Positions 1-9,025 of a DNA stretch of 64,000 nt are shown here, one piece after another (the first letter of the stretch is position 1; each line of letters begins with the position of its first letter). The stretch is from assembly GCA_030145625.1 (NCBI GenBank), contig JAQYVF010000011.1:1-64000 (forward strand). The letters run 5' to 3'. The translations under genes and the position numbers were made by a program. This stretch comes from Desulfocapsa sp. GTDB lineage: Bacteria; Desulfobacterota; Desulfobulbia; Desulfobulbales; Desulfocapsaceae. The notes beneath the pieces are model-generated. The model worked only from the letters and a program-made list of their open reading frames with translations. It was not told the DNA's origin and made no database searches.

Positions 1-1557
1 CTTCAGGCCGACCTGATCTTCATCAGCAAAAAAGATGACAAAATCGTGGCAACTACAAATCAGGAGATGTCAAAAGAACTATTAAATTCTGGTCACTTGC
101 AAGAGAGTTTCAATAATGTGGGAAATACAGAACTGGAAAGACGAATCAATGGCAAGCCTTATGCCCTGCTATACCTGCCGATAGAGGATAGCCACCAGGA
201 TGTCTTTGGTTCCATGGTCCTGTTAAAAGATATTTCCAAAGAAGTTGCAGTACTGAAGCACAACCTGACACTGGCAGTTCTGATTTTGATTGGCGCGATT
301 GCCGTTGGAATACTCGTGGCAATAGTGATTGCAATCAAACTTGTGGCAAATCCATTGAATGATTTCACCGGACTTTTCAGCAAACTTGCACTTGGTGACT
401 TTACGATCAACTACAATACTAAGAAAGTGAACTGTTCAGCGGTCATGAAGTGCGGTAAAGAAACATGCCCATGTTATGGAAAGGACGCAGTATTATGCTG
501 GTTTGACGTAGGGAGTTGGGCACCGGAATTCGGCAAAGAGGTGCACTGTCCGAAGATTTTAAATAAAGTATATAAATCCTGTGAAGAGTGTAAAGTATAT
601 CGATGTGTATGTGATAACGAAATCAGCACACTTGGCGCCTGGTTTAATAAATTTAAAATCAATTTTAGCGAGATACTTCTTAACCTTAGAGGAGTAACAA
701 GCAACCTCGGAGATTCGTCCGAGACATTATCACAGGTCTCGGAAAATATGAGTTCATCCGCCGAAGCGACTTCGACGAAATCAAACACGGTAACTGTTGC
801 TTCTCAAGAAATGAATGCCAAAATACATTCTGTTGCCGAGGCAATGGAAGAGACTTCAACAAATGTAGCCATGGTTGCCAGTGCAACGGAAGAGATGACT
901 GCCACCATAAACGAAATTGCCCAAAGTTCTGAAATGGCTCGAGACGTCTCCGCTCAAGCAGTCTCTCAGTCAAAAAACACATCAAAAACAATGGGAGAAC
1001 TCAGTCATGCGGCACAGGACATAAGCAATGTCACTGAGACTATTTCTGAAATATCCGAACAGATCAACTTGCTCGCCTTAAATGCCACCATAGAATCTGC
1101 CCGTGCCGGTGAGGCGGGAAAAGGCTTTGCCGTCGTCGCAAATGAGATCAAGGAACTCGCCAGACAAACAGCAGACGCTACGAAAAACATTAGAGGAAAA
1201 ATAGAGGGCATACAGGTATCAACCACTTCTTCCGTCACAGAAACAGAAGAGGTCATCAAGGTAATCAATAACATAAACGAGATCGTAAGTACCATCGCCG
1301 CGGCCGTCGAAGAACAATCAGTATCCACACAAGAAATCGCAAGAAGCATCACCGGAGTTTCACAAGGGATAAGTGAAGTAACTGTGAATCTAACGGAAGC
1401 TACCTCTGCAACGGAAGAGATCACAGGAGATATTGCAGACGTTAATCAAGCATCCGGTGATATGACGAACAGCAGTTCGCAAGTTAATAGAAACGCACAG
1501 GACTTATCTAAACTGGCTAGCGAGCTTGAAGAGATGACCGACCGGTTTAAAATGTAA
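1..1557 (+). CDS. Methyl-accepting chemotaxis protein, 5' truncated by window edge
   Basis: A membrane chemoreceptor that would pass a periplasmic signal to CheA/CheW. The frame is open back to base 1 with no start codon, so the N-terminus lies outside the window. The visible part has the end of a periplasmic sensor domain, a transmembrane helix (about residues 72-95 counted from base 46), a HAMP-like segment, then a Cys-rich insert of about 60 residues holding ten cysteines with a CW motif. The cytoplasmic coiled coil follows, with the signalling tip around [20 protein letters not shown]. The Cys insert resembles the CW-type cysteine clusters seen in anaerobe receptors and may bind metal or sense redox; that role is inferred. 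No pentapeptide CheR tether is visible at the C-terminus. Ligand unknown. Confidence 0.93.
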   Translation, partial: LQADLIFISKKDDKIVATTNQEMSKELLNSGHLQESFNNVGNTELERRINGKPYALLYLPIEDSHQDVFGSMVLLKDISKEVAVLKHNLTLAVLILIGAIAVGILVAIVIAIKLVANPLNDFTGLFSKLALGDFTINYNTKKVNCSAVMKCGKETCPCYGKDAVLCWFDVGSWAPEFGKEVHCPKILNKVYKSCEECKVYRCVCDNEISTLGAWFNKFKINFSEILLNLRGVTSNLGDSSETLSQVSENMSSSAEATSTKSNTVTVASQEMNAKIHSVAEAMEETSTNVAMVASATEEMTATINEIAQSSEMARDVSAQAVSQSKNTSKTMGELSHAAQDISNVTETISEISEQINLLALNATIESARAGEAGKGFAVVANEIKELARQTADATKNIRGKIEGIQVSTTSSVTETEEVIKVINNINEIVSTIAAAVEEQSVSTQEIARSITGVSQGISEVTVNLTEATSATEEITGDIADVNQASGDMTNSSSQVNRNAQDLSKLASELEEMTDRFKM

Positions 1558-1588
1558 ACATGCTTGCACATGATTCGATACAAAAGTC

Positions 1589-1632
1589 CCCGGAGAATCG
1601 TTGGCTGAAAGAGGGCCATACAATTCTCCGGG
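1589..1632. terminator. Bidirectional hairpin between convergent genes
   Basis: Inverted repeat CCCGGAGAAT ... ATTCTCCGGG with a 24-base loop, lying between the stop of the chemoreceptor (plus) and the stop of the outer-membrane protein (minus). There is no strong T-run on either side, so factor-independent termination is plausible but not certain. Confidence 0.5.
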
Positions 1633-1653
1633 ATAAAACAGACAGATATTGAT

Positions 1654-3201
1654 CTAAAACAGGTAATGGATGCCTATATGAAAATAATCACGATCAGTGC
1701 CACCGGCATCTTCTATCATGTCTCCAGCAAAAAAATGGGACACGTAACTAGTGAGAAGGAGGTTAGGAGTTATCAGGTAGCGTGCAGAGAGCTGTACCTG
1801 TTGACCAAGCCAGTATGAGTCGCTTGCTTCTGCTTGGGCGGTGATACCATTGAGGCTGCCGTAATAGGCATCGTTCGTCTCTGCCCGCCATTGAAATCCA
1901 TATCCAAGTGTGACAACAGCCCCATCGCCAAAGCTGTAACCAAGATTGGGTTGCATAAAAATCAAATTGTACGGTTGTATATCACGAGCATAGCCAAAGA
2001 ACGGTGTGGCAAAAACATGATCATAAAAGGTATTCAGTTCGTCGTCATCTGGATCGCTATCACCTGAGAAGTAAGCAGTTTTAAAACCCAAGATCGGAGT
2101 GTTCCCCCCTTGAAAAAAGGCATACCTCACTTCTCCGAATCCTGCAAAGGCATTGATGGAACTGCCTCCAGGTTGGTCTTCGTACTCACCAAACTGATAT
2201 GCCAGGTAATAATCAAGGCTCCACTGTCCGACGTTATCCAGCGGCTGGTGAAGCTGTCGTTCAACGTTCATTGGCAGATTCATCCTCAATAAGAGGGTAT
2301 GCCGCTCTTCATCATTTCGTCCACCGCCCCCCTGTTCAAACTGCCGATCTCTGAGATCCCAGCCGAAATAAGAGAAGTTGAAATTGAGCATAGACTCATC
2401 GAAACGAAATCCGCTTGAAAAGCCCCAAAAATATTCTCCGGTACCTGACATATCAAAATCCCCATCCGCAAAATCTACATATTCGGCGGCAAAAGCATCA
2501 AACTTAACAAACTCATCATCTATCCACCCCACTCGCAAACCATCATAATGCTGTCGGACATTATTCCCTTCACCTACATTGATAAATAAATTTGCCACTT
2601 CAATCAATTGCCGACCAAGCCGGATGACAACACGCTCATCCTCGTCAACGGGAAAACGATAGCCAATGAACAATTCCCAAATATCAATATCCGTTTCATC
2701 GGCCGTCTTTTCACCGCCTTCCCTACTGTCAACAGTTCCGTAACCAAGTTGACCGAAGATTCGCCACCGATTGCTCAGATGCCAGTCACTGTGTAACGCC
2801 AAGCGAAGCTGTAAAGCATCCTGATAGCCTATGTTGGATATTCCCATATCCTTTTCATCATAGAATTCATAGGCCAAGCGTAACTCACCGCCAACACTGA
2901 GGTAGCTCTCTTTACTTTTGCTTAGAGGTATGCTTTTTATTAGAGCCCAGAAATAATCATACGGTGAGTTTTCAGGGTGCAGCAACGGCGACGCATCGCC
3001 AAACGTCGACCAATCCTCACTCCAACGAGCTCTTGGTATTGGCTTCGGAATGCTCGACGTTGAATTACCCTCTTCTTTTACAATAGATTCAGGAGTCGTT
3101 TCTGCCATAGAATTATTAAATTCTCCATCTCCAACAACTGAAAACAAACAACTAAAGAGAATTACGGTAACCTTATGAAATTTATCAGAACCAGAATGCA
3201 T
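1654..3201 (-). CDS. Alginate-export-family outer-membrane beta-barrel protein
   Basis: A 515-residue exported protein with an N-terminal hydrophobic signal (about residues 9-24). It is rich in alternating aromatic and polar strands and ends in a C-terminal aromatic residue (...HIGIHYLF), as outer-membrane barrels do. Segments such as LRLAYEFYD and VIRLGRQLI, followed by YDGLRVGW, match the alginate_exp porin family, which in anaerobes often sits beside multihaem cytochromes. The substrate is unknown; alginate should not be assumed. It starts 1 base after the cytochrome stop codon and has no clear ribosome site of its own, so translational coupling is likely. The three-gene block rdhA-like, cytochrome, porin reads as one operon. 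Confidence 0.8.
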   Translation of the reverse strand: MHSGSDKFHKVTVILFSCLFSVVGDGEFNNSMAETTPESIVKEEGNSTSSIPKPIPRARWSEDWSTFGDASPLLHPENSPYDYFWALIKSIPLSKSKESYLSVGGELRLAYEFYDEKDMGISNIGYQDALQLRLALHSDWHLSNRWRIFGQLGYGTVDSREGGEKTADETDIDIWELFIGYRFPVDEDERVVIRLGRQLIEVANLFINVGEGNNVRQHYDGLRVGWIDDEFVKFDAFAAEYVDFADGDFDMSGTGEYFWGFSSGFRFDESMLNFNFSYFGWDLRDRQFEQGGGGRNDEERHTLLLRMNLPMNVERQLHQPLDNVGQWSLDYYLAYQFGEYEDQPGGSSINAFAGFGEVRYAFFQGGNTPILGFKTAYFSGDSDPDDDELNTFYDHVFATPFFGYARDIQPYNLIFMQPNLGYSFGDGAVVTLGYGFQWRAETNDAYYGSLNGITAQAEASDSYWLGQQVQLSARYLITPNLLLTSYVSHFFAGDMIEDAGGTDRDYFHIGIHYLF

Positions 3202-3202
3202 A

Positions 3203-3691
3203 CTATTTTATTACCCAGTCTTGAGGACGTTTTGTGTGGCAGAAACGACACGCCTCCGGGGCCTTAACAACATGTACAGTAGCGTTATTTTTTTTATGAC
3301 AGCCAATGCATTTCATGTGAAGGACATTGGCCCGATACATGATAAGGTCATCTGCGCTTGCAGCGTTTTCTGCTATAGCACCACGAATCAGCCCCTCACT
3401 ATCATGACAGTCTATACAGCTAAAGGACTCATCCTCGGTATAGGTGACGATTGGTTCGTGGTCGCCATCATGATGACAATCACCGCAACCGGCGGCATAC
3501 TCTTTTATGTGTTTTTGGTGGAGAAACGTTATTGGTCCTGTATAGGTTGACGGAAAGATCTTTTCAGAACCGCCACCGTCTGCAACACCTTCAAACTCGA
3601 TAACCTCAGGATAGTTTTCCTGAGCAGCCGCTATCCCTGGGAAAAGTAGAAAGAAAGAGGCGAAGCATAGTAATAAGGTTCGTGCATACAT
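3203..3691 (-). CDS. Periplasmic tetrahaem cytochrome c3-type protein
   Basis: A 162-residue protein with a cleavable signal peptide (hydrophobic residues 5-23, cleavage near AAAQ) and four CXXCH haem sites: CGDCH, CIDCH, CIGCH and CRFCH. Extra His residues in HQKH and CHHDGDHEP suit bis-His ligation as in class III / c7-like cytochromes. It would carry electrons in the periplasm. The start follows an AGGAGA ribosome site. It begins 10 bases after the stop of the broken rdhA-like gene, so it may have delivered electrons to that Tat-exported enzyme; the partnership is inferred from position only. All four haem sites are intact although the upstream gene is broken. Confidence 0.92.
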   Translation of the reverse strand: MYARTLLLCFASFFLLFPGIAAAQENYPEVIEFEGVADGGGSEKIFPSTYTGPITFLHQKHIKEYAAGCGDCHHDGDHEPIVTYTEDESFSCIDCHDSEGLIRGAIAENAASADDLIMYRANVLHMKCIGCHKKNNATVHVVKAPEACRFCHTKRPQDWVIK

Positions 3692-3701
3692 GAGTCTTCT
3701 C

Positions 3702-5074
3702 CTAATATTCTATTTTACGTCTGCCATAGGCTTGTGTTTTAAGATCCCAGAAGGTCTCAGGATCCGGCTTCTTCCCTTCAAATCCATCCCCTAACGTAGC
3801 CAATGTGTAGGGACAAACATTCATACAGTTGGAACAGGGCGCCCCTGATTGAGACCACCAGCGCGAGCACTTTTTGCCGTTTATATACCATTTGAGAGCC
3901 CCGGGATTACCACAGGGATTGGCTTCAGGAGGCGGTAAAAAGGAACGCTCTTTGTCGGGGCAGATGGCTCCGGAAGGACATTCAATCGCACAGATCCCAC
4001 ATTCCGTACAATATTCTGTAACTCCAAAGCTGATGGGCTTGTCCGGCTCAAGGGGTAAATTGGTGAGTACCTTGTCGATTCGTACATGAGGACCCCATTC
4101 AGGGGTGATAAGATAGCCAAGGCGACCAAGTTCTCCGAGTCCGGCGTCATGGCCAATGGTACACTCATGGCTGTGCTGTTCATACAGGGGATAGCCACAT
4201 AACCAAGGGAACGAATGGCCTGAGCAAGAGCTACAGCAGTCAGCCCTCCTTGGGCGTAGCCCTGATTTGTACTGGCAACAGAAGGAATCGACGACGGGGC
4301 AATTTGGGTAAGGGCACGAGGCTGGACATTTATGAATACAATGGCGTACTGGACACTGTCCGGGATAATAAATTCCGATTCCGTTTCCCTGGGTTGATCC
4401 ACCTTTTTAAAGACGATGTGTTTTATCTCTGCAGGACCAGGATCCAAACCATTGAGACAGACAGAATTAAACATCCACCTCCTGTCAATTTTTGTTATCC
4501 CTACCTTATCAGCCCCGGCATAGGAGGCAATGACCTTAATCTTTTTGGTTATGTCTGTGACATTATCCAATGACACAGGTGAGGAAGTAAGTTTTTCCGG
4601 CAAATCCTGGGGTAGCCAGCTCAAATACCCCCTATTCTCACGATTTTCTCCGTAAGGCCCAATGTTTTCGTTTCAGGTTGTCATTGCAACATTAAGAGCA
4701 TAGTACATACGTGCTTCTTCCTGATTTTTTACTGGCCAACCGTGACCAATCTCACCTTCCTTAATATTGCCAATCATATTTACAGCCATGGCTTTTGCAG
4801 AAGATCCCTTTAACTCTTCAGACACAATCTTAAAGGCCATATTTTCACTGCCAAAACGTTTGAGATCAGGTTTGCATTGGTAGATTTCAGCTGCTGTTTT
4901 GTTTACTCCATGAACCTTAAATTTTGGAAAAGGAACAGTGCGCATAGATGGAGGCTTTGCCTGGACGTGTCCAGCGGTCAACATTCCTCCTAAAGATGCA
5001 ATAGATGCTCCGGCCACAACTTTGATAAATCGACGCCGTGACAAATCCGTTTTTATGCTGTGTTTCAACTTCAT
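3702..5074 (-). pseudogene. rdhA: rdhA-like reductive dehalogenase, broken by an in-frame TGA and a one-base deletion
   Basis: Read through, this encodes about 457 residues. It has a twin-arginine leader (SRRRFIK), a corrinoid-dependent reductase core ending near LGELGRLGYLITPEWGP, then two ferredoxin-type cluster sites: CTECGICAIECP, and CSRWW followed by CSNCMNVCP. This order is that of RdhA enzymes. Two lesions are visible. An in-frame TGA lies near 4673-4675, where VAMTT*NENIGPYGEN is followed in the same frame by the rest of the protein. A missing base near 4147-4152 switches frame inside PLA(x)DAGLGELGR. The stop is TAG at 3702-3704. ATG at 5074 has AGGAGG 10 bases upstream; GTG at 5080 is the alternative. 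No rdhB anchor gene is adjacent. TGA as selenocysteine is unlikely given the second lesion, but a sequencing error cannot be excluded for either. Confidence 0.8.
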
Positions 5075-5138
5075 GAGCACATGACCTCCTTAAAATATTA
5101 TACAACCAACCTTCAAAGATCTCACTGAGCAGGCAACA

Positions 5139-5156
5139 AAATGAAACGTTTCATTT
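5139..5156. promoter_or_regulatory. Perfect 18-bp palindrome upstream of rdhA-like gene
   Basis: AAATGAAACGTTTCATTT is a perfect inverted repeat about 65 bases upstream of the rdhA-like start. The core TGAAACGTTTCA resembles LacI/GalR-family operators. No regulator of that family is encoded in the window, so the binding protein is unknown. Confidence 0.45.
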
Positions 5157-5646
5157 ACGAACAATTCGATGACTAACCTTCACACAAGCTACTCGAAAAA
5201 ATTAAAATGAGTGACGATTATCCCCATGAGGAGCCGTCAACCATACTATGGTTGGACTCAGGAATGGTAAAAAGCAAGGAACTAATTCTTAAGAAATCAA
5301 CGTATTATATAATAATACAGAAAAAAGAAGGGAAGTCAAAATTGAAGATGACAATAGTGACAGAGATGATGTCAATCACTTGGCAGACAAATAGGAACTT
5401 GATGCATATACCAGAACGTTCCGGCTACCCTTCCCATTTGAAATCGGACTGTGATTTCAGACCATTCCAGATATATTTTCAAAAAGTACAGCGACGCGTG
5501 TAGATAATTTACCATGTTAAAAAAGAGGTCACGCAATGGAGCCAGCCAATAGAAGGGCCCCTTTAAAACTCTGCAATATGCTCAATCTTTATAGCATCAC
5601 CATGCACTTCTATCTTCCATATAGTGAGTGAGGTGATAAGGAATTA
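5157..5646. other. Intergenic region between divergent rdhA-like gene and arsR
   Basis: About 490 bases that should hold the promoters of both divergent units. One short open frame exists on the plus strand (5207-5503), but it has no family resemblance and no ribosome site. I see no RNA gene or repeat here. Confidence 0.4.
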
Positions 5647-6117
5647 ATGGACCACGTCAAGAAGCTGTGTGGCAATACTCAACAACCAAAAACCAAGCTT
5701 TTTGGCTTGCCAATATCCGTCCATGCGGATATACCAAATCATATGGAACATACAACACAACTTTTCAAAGCACTGGGAGATATCACCCGACTTCGTATCA
5801 TGGCCCTGCTCTTTTCCGGTGAACTTTGTGTCTGTGATATTACAGAGACTTTGAATCTGCCACAATCCACAGTCTCACGGCATCTTTCATATCTACGCAA
5901 CGCAGGTTTGGTCCAGAGCCAACGCAAACAAAACTGGATGCACTACCGTATGCCCTCTAAACCTGATCAGCTGCTACGTGGTGCAATTGAATTACTTCAA
6001 CAGCAGTTGCCCATACTGGCAACCATCCAGGAAGATCAGGTAAACCTAAAAATATATCTTAAGGAAAAAGGTAAAAAGGGCTGTCAAAAAAGCTCACGAA
6101 AAAAGAGCACTACTTAA
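5647..6117 (+). CDS. arsR: ArsR-family winged-helix transcriptional repressor
   Basis: A 156-residue metalloregulator that would repress the ars genes until arsenite binds. It has a leader of about 35 residues, then the ArsR winged helix: FKALGDITRLRIMALL, the ELCVCDI metal-site motif (two Cys on the alpha-3 helix, as in classic As(III) sensors) and the recognition helix LPQSTVSRHLSYLRNAGLV. The C-terminal tail is Lys/Ser rich. ATG at 5647 is favoured by GAGGTGATAAGG just upstream; an internal ATG at 5743 is a possible shorter start. Its TAA stop is part of the TTAA target duplication of a mobile element, so the element lies between arsR and acr3. Confidence 0.92.
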   Translation: MDHVKKLCGNTQQPKTKLFGLPISVHADIPNHMEHTTQLFKALGDITRLRIMALLFSGELCVCDITETLNLPQSTVSRHLSYLRNAGLVQSQRKQNWMHYRMPSKPDQLLRGAIELLQQQLPILATIQEDQVNLKIYLKEKGKKGCQKSSRKKSTT

Positions 6118-6258
6118 AGGTGCCTTGAAAAATTAGAATTTTCGTTCAAAATTGAGGCATGAGAGAAATTTTACCGCAAGTATCTATTTGATATTCCGAG
6201 GATACAATTTTTCTCATAACGAAGAGTTTAGGCGAAAAGGCAATTTTGCAAGGTGGCC
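6118..6258 (+). mobile_element. MITE-like element, copy 1 (short form)
   Basis: 141-bp copy bounded by TTAA on both sides (6114-6117 and 6259-6262). The left end AGGTGCCTTGAAAAATTAG pairs imperfectly with the right end, which reads GGCCACCTTGCAAAATTGCC on the opposite strand. It lacks the roughly 50-bp central segment of the long copies. The left duplication includes the arsR stop codon. Confidence 0.85.
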
Positions 6259-6369
6259 TTAACACAATTCCATGACTAGAGGTCAACAACACCTTAAAGC
6301 TTTATCTCCTTCAGGCAGTAAGAATCGCCCTGAAGAAAACCGTGCAATGACAAAGAAGGGGAATGATTT

Positions 6370-7554
6370 ATGAACGATAAAATCTGTCCGACCTCTGAAC
6401 GTAAAATGTCCAGTATTTTTGAACGTTATCTAACTCTTTGGGTCGGCTTATGTATTATTAGTGGAATTCTTCTTGGCAAGGTTGCACCTGATCTGGCTAA
6501 AACCCTTGATGGCATAGCGATCACTGTAAACGGCGCACCTGTGGTGTCCATACCCATCGCCATCTGCCTGTTTTTCATGATGTATCCAATAATGGTCAAA
6601 ATCGATTTCGGCAGTGTAATCAAGGCGGGTAAAAGCGGTAAGCCGGTATTTCTGACCCTTGTTCTCAACTGGTGTATCAAGCCCTTCACCATGTATGCCA
6701 TTGCCATGTTTTTTCTTGGTTTCCTGTTAAAGGGCTTTATCGGAGTTGAAGCCATTGATCTAGTCAAGATGCCTTTCGGCCTTGATCTTCCCCTGGGAGC
6801 TACCCATGGCGCAGGCACGGTTATAATGCAAGACGGTGTCAAAATGTTGCAAATCCCCTTATGGCGCAGCTATTTAGCCGGATGCATATTATTGGGTATA
6901 GCACCGTGTACAGCTATGGTTTTGGTGTGGGGTTATCTGGCTCGCGGCAATGACGGTCTGACTCTGGTTATGGTAGCCATTAACTCTTTAACCATGCTTG
7001 TACTCTACGGCCTTTTAGGTGGTTTCCTCCTCGGTGTTGGCAAACTTCCCATTCCCTGGCAGGCCTTATTGCTTTCGGTTGCTATTTATGTGGCTCTTCC
7101 GCTCTTTGCCGGATATTTCTCCAGAAAATGGATCATTGGTGCCAAAGGAGAAATCTGGTTCAAAGAAAAATTTTTGCATGTCCTTACCCCGGTAACAATC
7201 AGTGCCCTCCTTCTCACTCTAGTGCTTCTTTTTAGCTTTAAAGGAGAAGTAATTCTGGCCAATCCATTGACCATTCTCTGGATATCCATACCGTTATTCA
7301 TCCAAACCGTATTTATATTTTCCCTGGGATATGTCGCAGCCAAACTTATGAAGCTGAACTATGAAGATGCCGCACCCGCTGCTTTGATTGGTGCCTCTAA
7401 CCATTTCGAGGTGGCCATTGCCACTGCGGTAATGCTTTTCGGTCTATCATCAGGTGCCGCCCTGGCCACAGTAGTTGGCGTCTTGATTGAGGTTCCGGTA
7501 ATGCTGATGCTGGTTGGGGTATGTAAACGTACCCGTAAATGGTTCAACGAGTAA
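6370..7554 (+). CDS. acr3: ACR3-family arsenite efflux permease
   Basis: A 394-residue inner-membrane carrier of the ACR3/BASS superfamily that expels As(III), driven by the proton motive force. About ten hydrophobic helices are visible. The family's key residues are present: the Cys in [12 protein letters not shown] and the Glu in [13 protein letters not shown] near the C-terminus. Length fits the family (about 350-400). A GAAGGGGAATG ribosome region precedes the ATG. It lies after arsR with a mobile element and about 110 bases between them, and 16 bases before arsC, so acr3-arsC are co-transcribed. Transcription from arsR would have to cross the element. Confidence 0.95.
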   Translation: MNDKICPTSERKMSSIFERYLTLWVGLCIISGILLGKVAPDLAKTLDGIAITVNGAPVVSIPIAICLFFMMYPIMVKIDFGSVIKAGKSGKPVFLTLVLNWCIKPFTMYAIAMFFLGFLLKGFIGVEAIDLVKMPFGLDLPLGATHGAGTVIMQDGVKMLQIPLWRSYLAGCILLGIAPCTAMVLVWGYLARGNDGLTLVMVAINSLTMLVLYGLLGGFLLGVGKLPIPWQALLLSVAIYVALPLFAGYFSRKWIIGAKGEIWFKEKFLHVLTPVTISALLLTLVLLFSFKGEVILANPLTILWISIPLFIQTVFIFSLGYVAAKLMKLNYEDAAPAALIGASNHFEVAIATAVMLFGLSSGAALATVVGVLIEVPVMLMLVGVCKRTRKWFNE

Positions 7555-7570
7555 CGGTAGAGGATATTTT

Positions 7571-7996
7571 ATGAAAACAACAATTCTCTTCCTTTGCACG
7601 GGAAACTCCTGCCGCAGCCAGATGGCTGAAGGCTGGGCACGTCACCTGAAGAGGGACGTTCTTGACGTCTGTTCTGCAGGCATTGAAAAACATGGTTTAA
7701 ACCCATTGGCCATAAAGGTGATGGCAGAAGCAGGGGTGGACATTTCCCGGCACAGATCAAAAATGATCGAGGAACTCCTAGTGCAAGATTTTGATTATGT
7801 CATCACAGTATGCGACCATGCCCATGAGTCATGTCCCCTCTTTCCCGGCAAAGCCAGAACTATCCACAATGCCTTTGACGATCCCCCCCGACTGGCAGCC
7901 AAGGACTCCTGTGAAGAGGAAGCCCTGATTCACTACAGACGGGTGCGCGATGAAATCAGGGATTTTGTCAAGCAGCTCCCGAAGGCCCTTTCATAA
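7571..7996 (+). CDS. arsC: Arsenate reductase, thioredoxin-coupled low-MW phosphatase type
   Basis: A 141-residue cytoplasmic enzyme reducing arsenate to arsenite, which Acr3 then exports. The P-loop is CTGNSCRSQMAEGWARHL (CX5R), and two further cysteines in CDHAHESC form the relay disulfide, as in the S. aureus-type, thioredoxin-dependent ArsC. The frame is open upstream to 7514, inside acr3, but ATG 7571 opens directly with KTTILFLCTGNSCRS, the normal N-terminus. It closes the arsR-acr3-arsC unit and is followed by a hairpin and then a second mobile-element copy in the opposite orientation. Confidence 0.95.
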   Translation: MKTTILFLCTGNSCRSQMAEGWARHLKRDVLDVCSAGIEKHGLNPLAIKVMAEAGVDISRHRSKMIEELLVQDFDYVITVCDHAHESCPLFPGKARTIHNAFDDPPRLAAKDSCEEEALIHYRRVRDEIRDFVKQLPKALS

Positions 7997-8002
7997 TCCA
8001 AA

Positions 8003-8024
8003 CGGCCAAGAGAACACTTGGCCG
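8003..8024 (+). terminator. Hairpin after arsC
   Basis: Perfect 8-bp stem CGGCCAAG / CTTGGCCG with a 6-base loop, 7 bases after the arsC stop. The following bases (AGATTAATT) are only weakly T-rich, so the terminator call is moderate. Confidence 0.5.
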
Positions 8025-8036
8025 AGATTAATTCAG

Positions 8037-8225
8037 GGCCACCTTGCAAAATTGCCTTTTCGCCCTAACTCTTCGTTATGAGAAAAATTTTATCCTCGGA
8101 ATATCAAACATATGCCCCCCAAGGGCACTTGTACCCGTAGTTTGGGTGATTCTTGCAGCGCACCTGCGGTAAAACTTATCTCATGCCTCGATATTGAACG
8201 AAAATTCTAATTTTTCAAGGTACCC
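8037..8225 (-). mobile_element. MITE-like element, copy 2 (long form)
   Basis: 189-bp long-form copy in the orientation opposite to copy 1, flanked by TCAG on both sides (8033-8036 and 8226-8229). With copy 1 it brackets acr3-arsC as inverted repeats. Confidence 0.85.
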
Positions 8226-8229
8226 TCAG

Positions 8230-8449
8230 GCCGAACGTTTATAGCATCCGGGGAAATGCGGCACCGATGGATCTTGATCGTCATCATAAGCCACGAATTC
8301 ACCTGGAGCAAAACAGCAGGACCACTCTTTGTAAGACAGCCCAGCTATCTGTTGAGACCCGTAGTTTTTCTTCCCTCTTGCGGCAGATTTGCCTCTTATT
8401 GTCCGACAGGCTCCTAGAGGATACTAAAGGTTCCCATTCGTATTACCTT
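8230..8449. other. Non-coding stretch after mobile element
   Basis: About 220 bases with a 66-codon open frame on the plus strand that has no recognisable family and overlaps the stop of the secreted-protein gene. Nothing else is visible. Confidence 0.3.
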
Positions 8450-9025
8450 CTACATAATTACGCCTAGGGTGAGAGTCCAGGAAGCCGAGCCAGTGGATGT
8501 CGAGACGCCAACCGTCGTACCCGTTGTTGAATCTTGTAAATCGAATCGCAAGGTATCATCCCAGGCATCGGATACCGATTCCTGTGCGACTTGCTTCCAG
8601 ATAACCCCCGTCCATACCCAGTAGGTCATGGTCTCCTCTACGGTGGCCTGGTGATTGACTATACACTCGGTTTGCGTACAAGTACCCACCGGCATAAAGT
8701 TTATAGAACCGTTTCGTCGTATCCGTATTTGACCATTATCCTCGATAGCGTCATAGTGTAATGTTGCCATACCGCACGCCAGCACAGTATGAGTTTTTAA
8801 TTCGCATTCAGCACTCGCACTTTCATCGAAATGCGGTATCACATCATTTTTCAGGCGTAGGGTTATGGAGCCAACACCAAGTTTTTTTGGTGTCGTAAAG
8901 GCTGGCATGAAACTGGGCCAGTGGAAATCCTTACCAAACGTCTCTGTTGCTGTTCCACCACTCCACAAGAGGGTAACCAGGACAATGAATGCCAACCAGG
9001 GGCCTTGAGATCGGTCCATTTTCAT
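8450..9025 (-). CDS. Secreted protein of unknown family, under a c-di-GMP riboswitch
   Basis: A 191-residue protein that I do not recognise. It has an N-terminal signal peptide (hydrophobic residues 9-22 after MKMDRSQ) and then a beta-rich, Thr/Ser-rich sequence with four cysteines (in AECEL, ACGM, GTC and TEC) that could form two disulfides. The C-terminus SWTLTLGVIM is strand-like. ATG 9025 sits 6 bases behind AAAGGTG; a GTG at 9034 is in frame but overlaps that ribosome site. The gene stands alone, about 170 bases downstream of a GEMM-I riboswitch. GEMM-controlled genes are often surface or matrix proteins, so a surface-attachment role is an inference. Confidence 0.7.
   Translation of the reverse strand: MKMDRSQGPWLAFIVLVTLLWSGGTATETFGKDFHWPSFMPAFTTPKKLGVGSITLRLKNDVIPHFDESASAECELKTHTVLACGMATLHYDAIEDNGQIRIRRNGSINFMPVGTCTQTECIVNHQATVEETMTYWVWTGVIWKQVAQESVSDAWDDTLRFDLQDSTTGTTVGVSTSTGSASWTLTLGVIM

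Noticed and set aside
4673-4675. TGA in rdhA as a selenocysteine codon
   Set aside because: No convincing SECIS hairpin follows, RdhA has no known Sec at this place, a Trp codon is one base away, and a second lesion lies downstream. It is kept only as an alternative.
5207-5503. 98-codon plus-strand frame between rdhA-like gene and arsR
   Set aside because: No family resemblance, no ribosome site, and it covers the expected divergent promoters.
6118-8225. acr3-arsC as a true composite transposon
   Set aside because: The outer 4-bp flanks are different and each element has its own matching duplication, so two independent insertions explain the sequence better.
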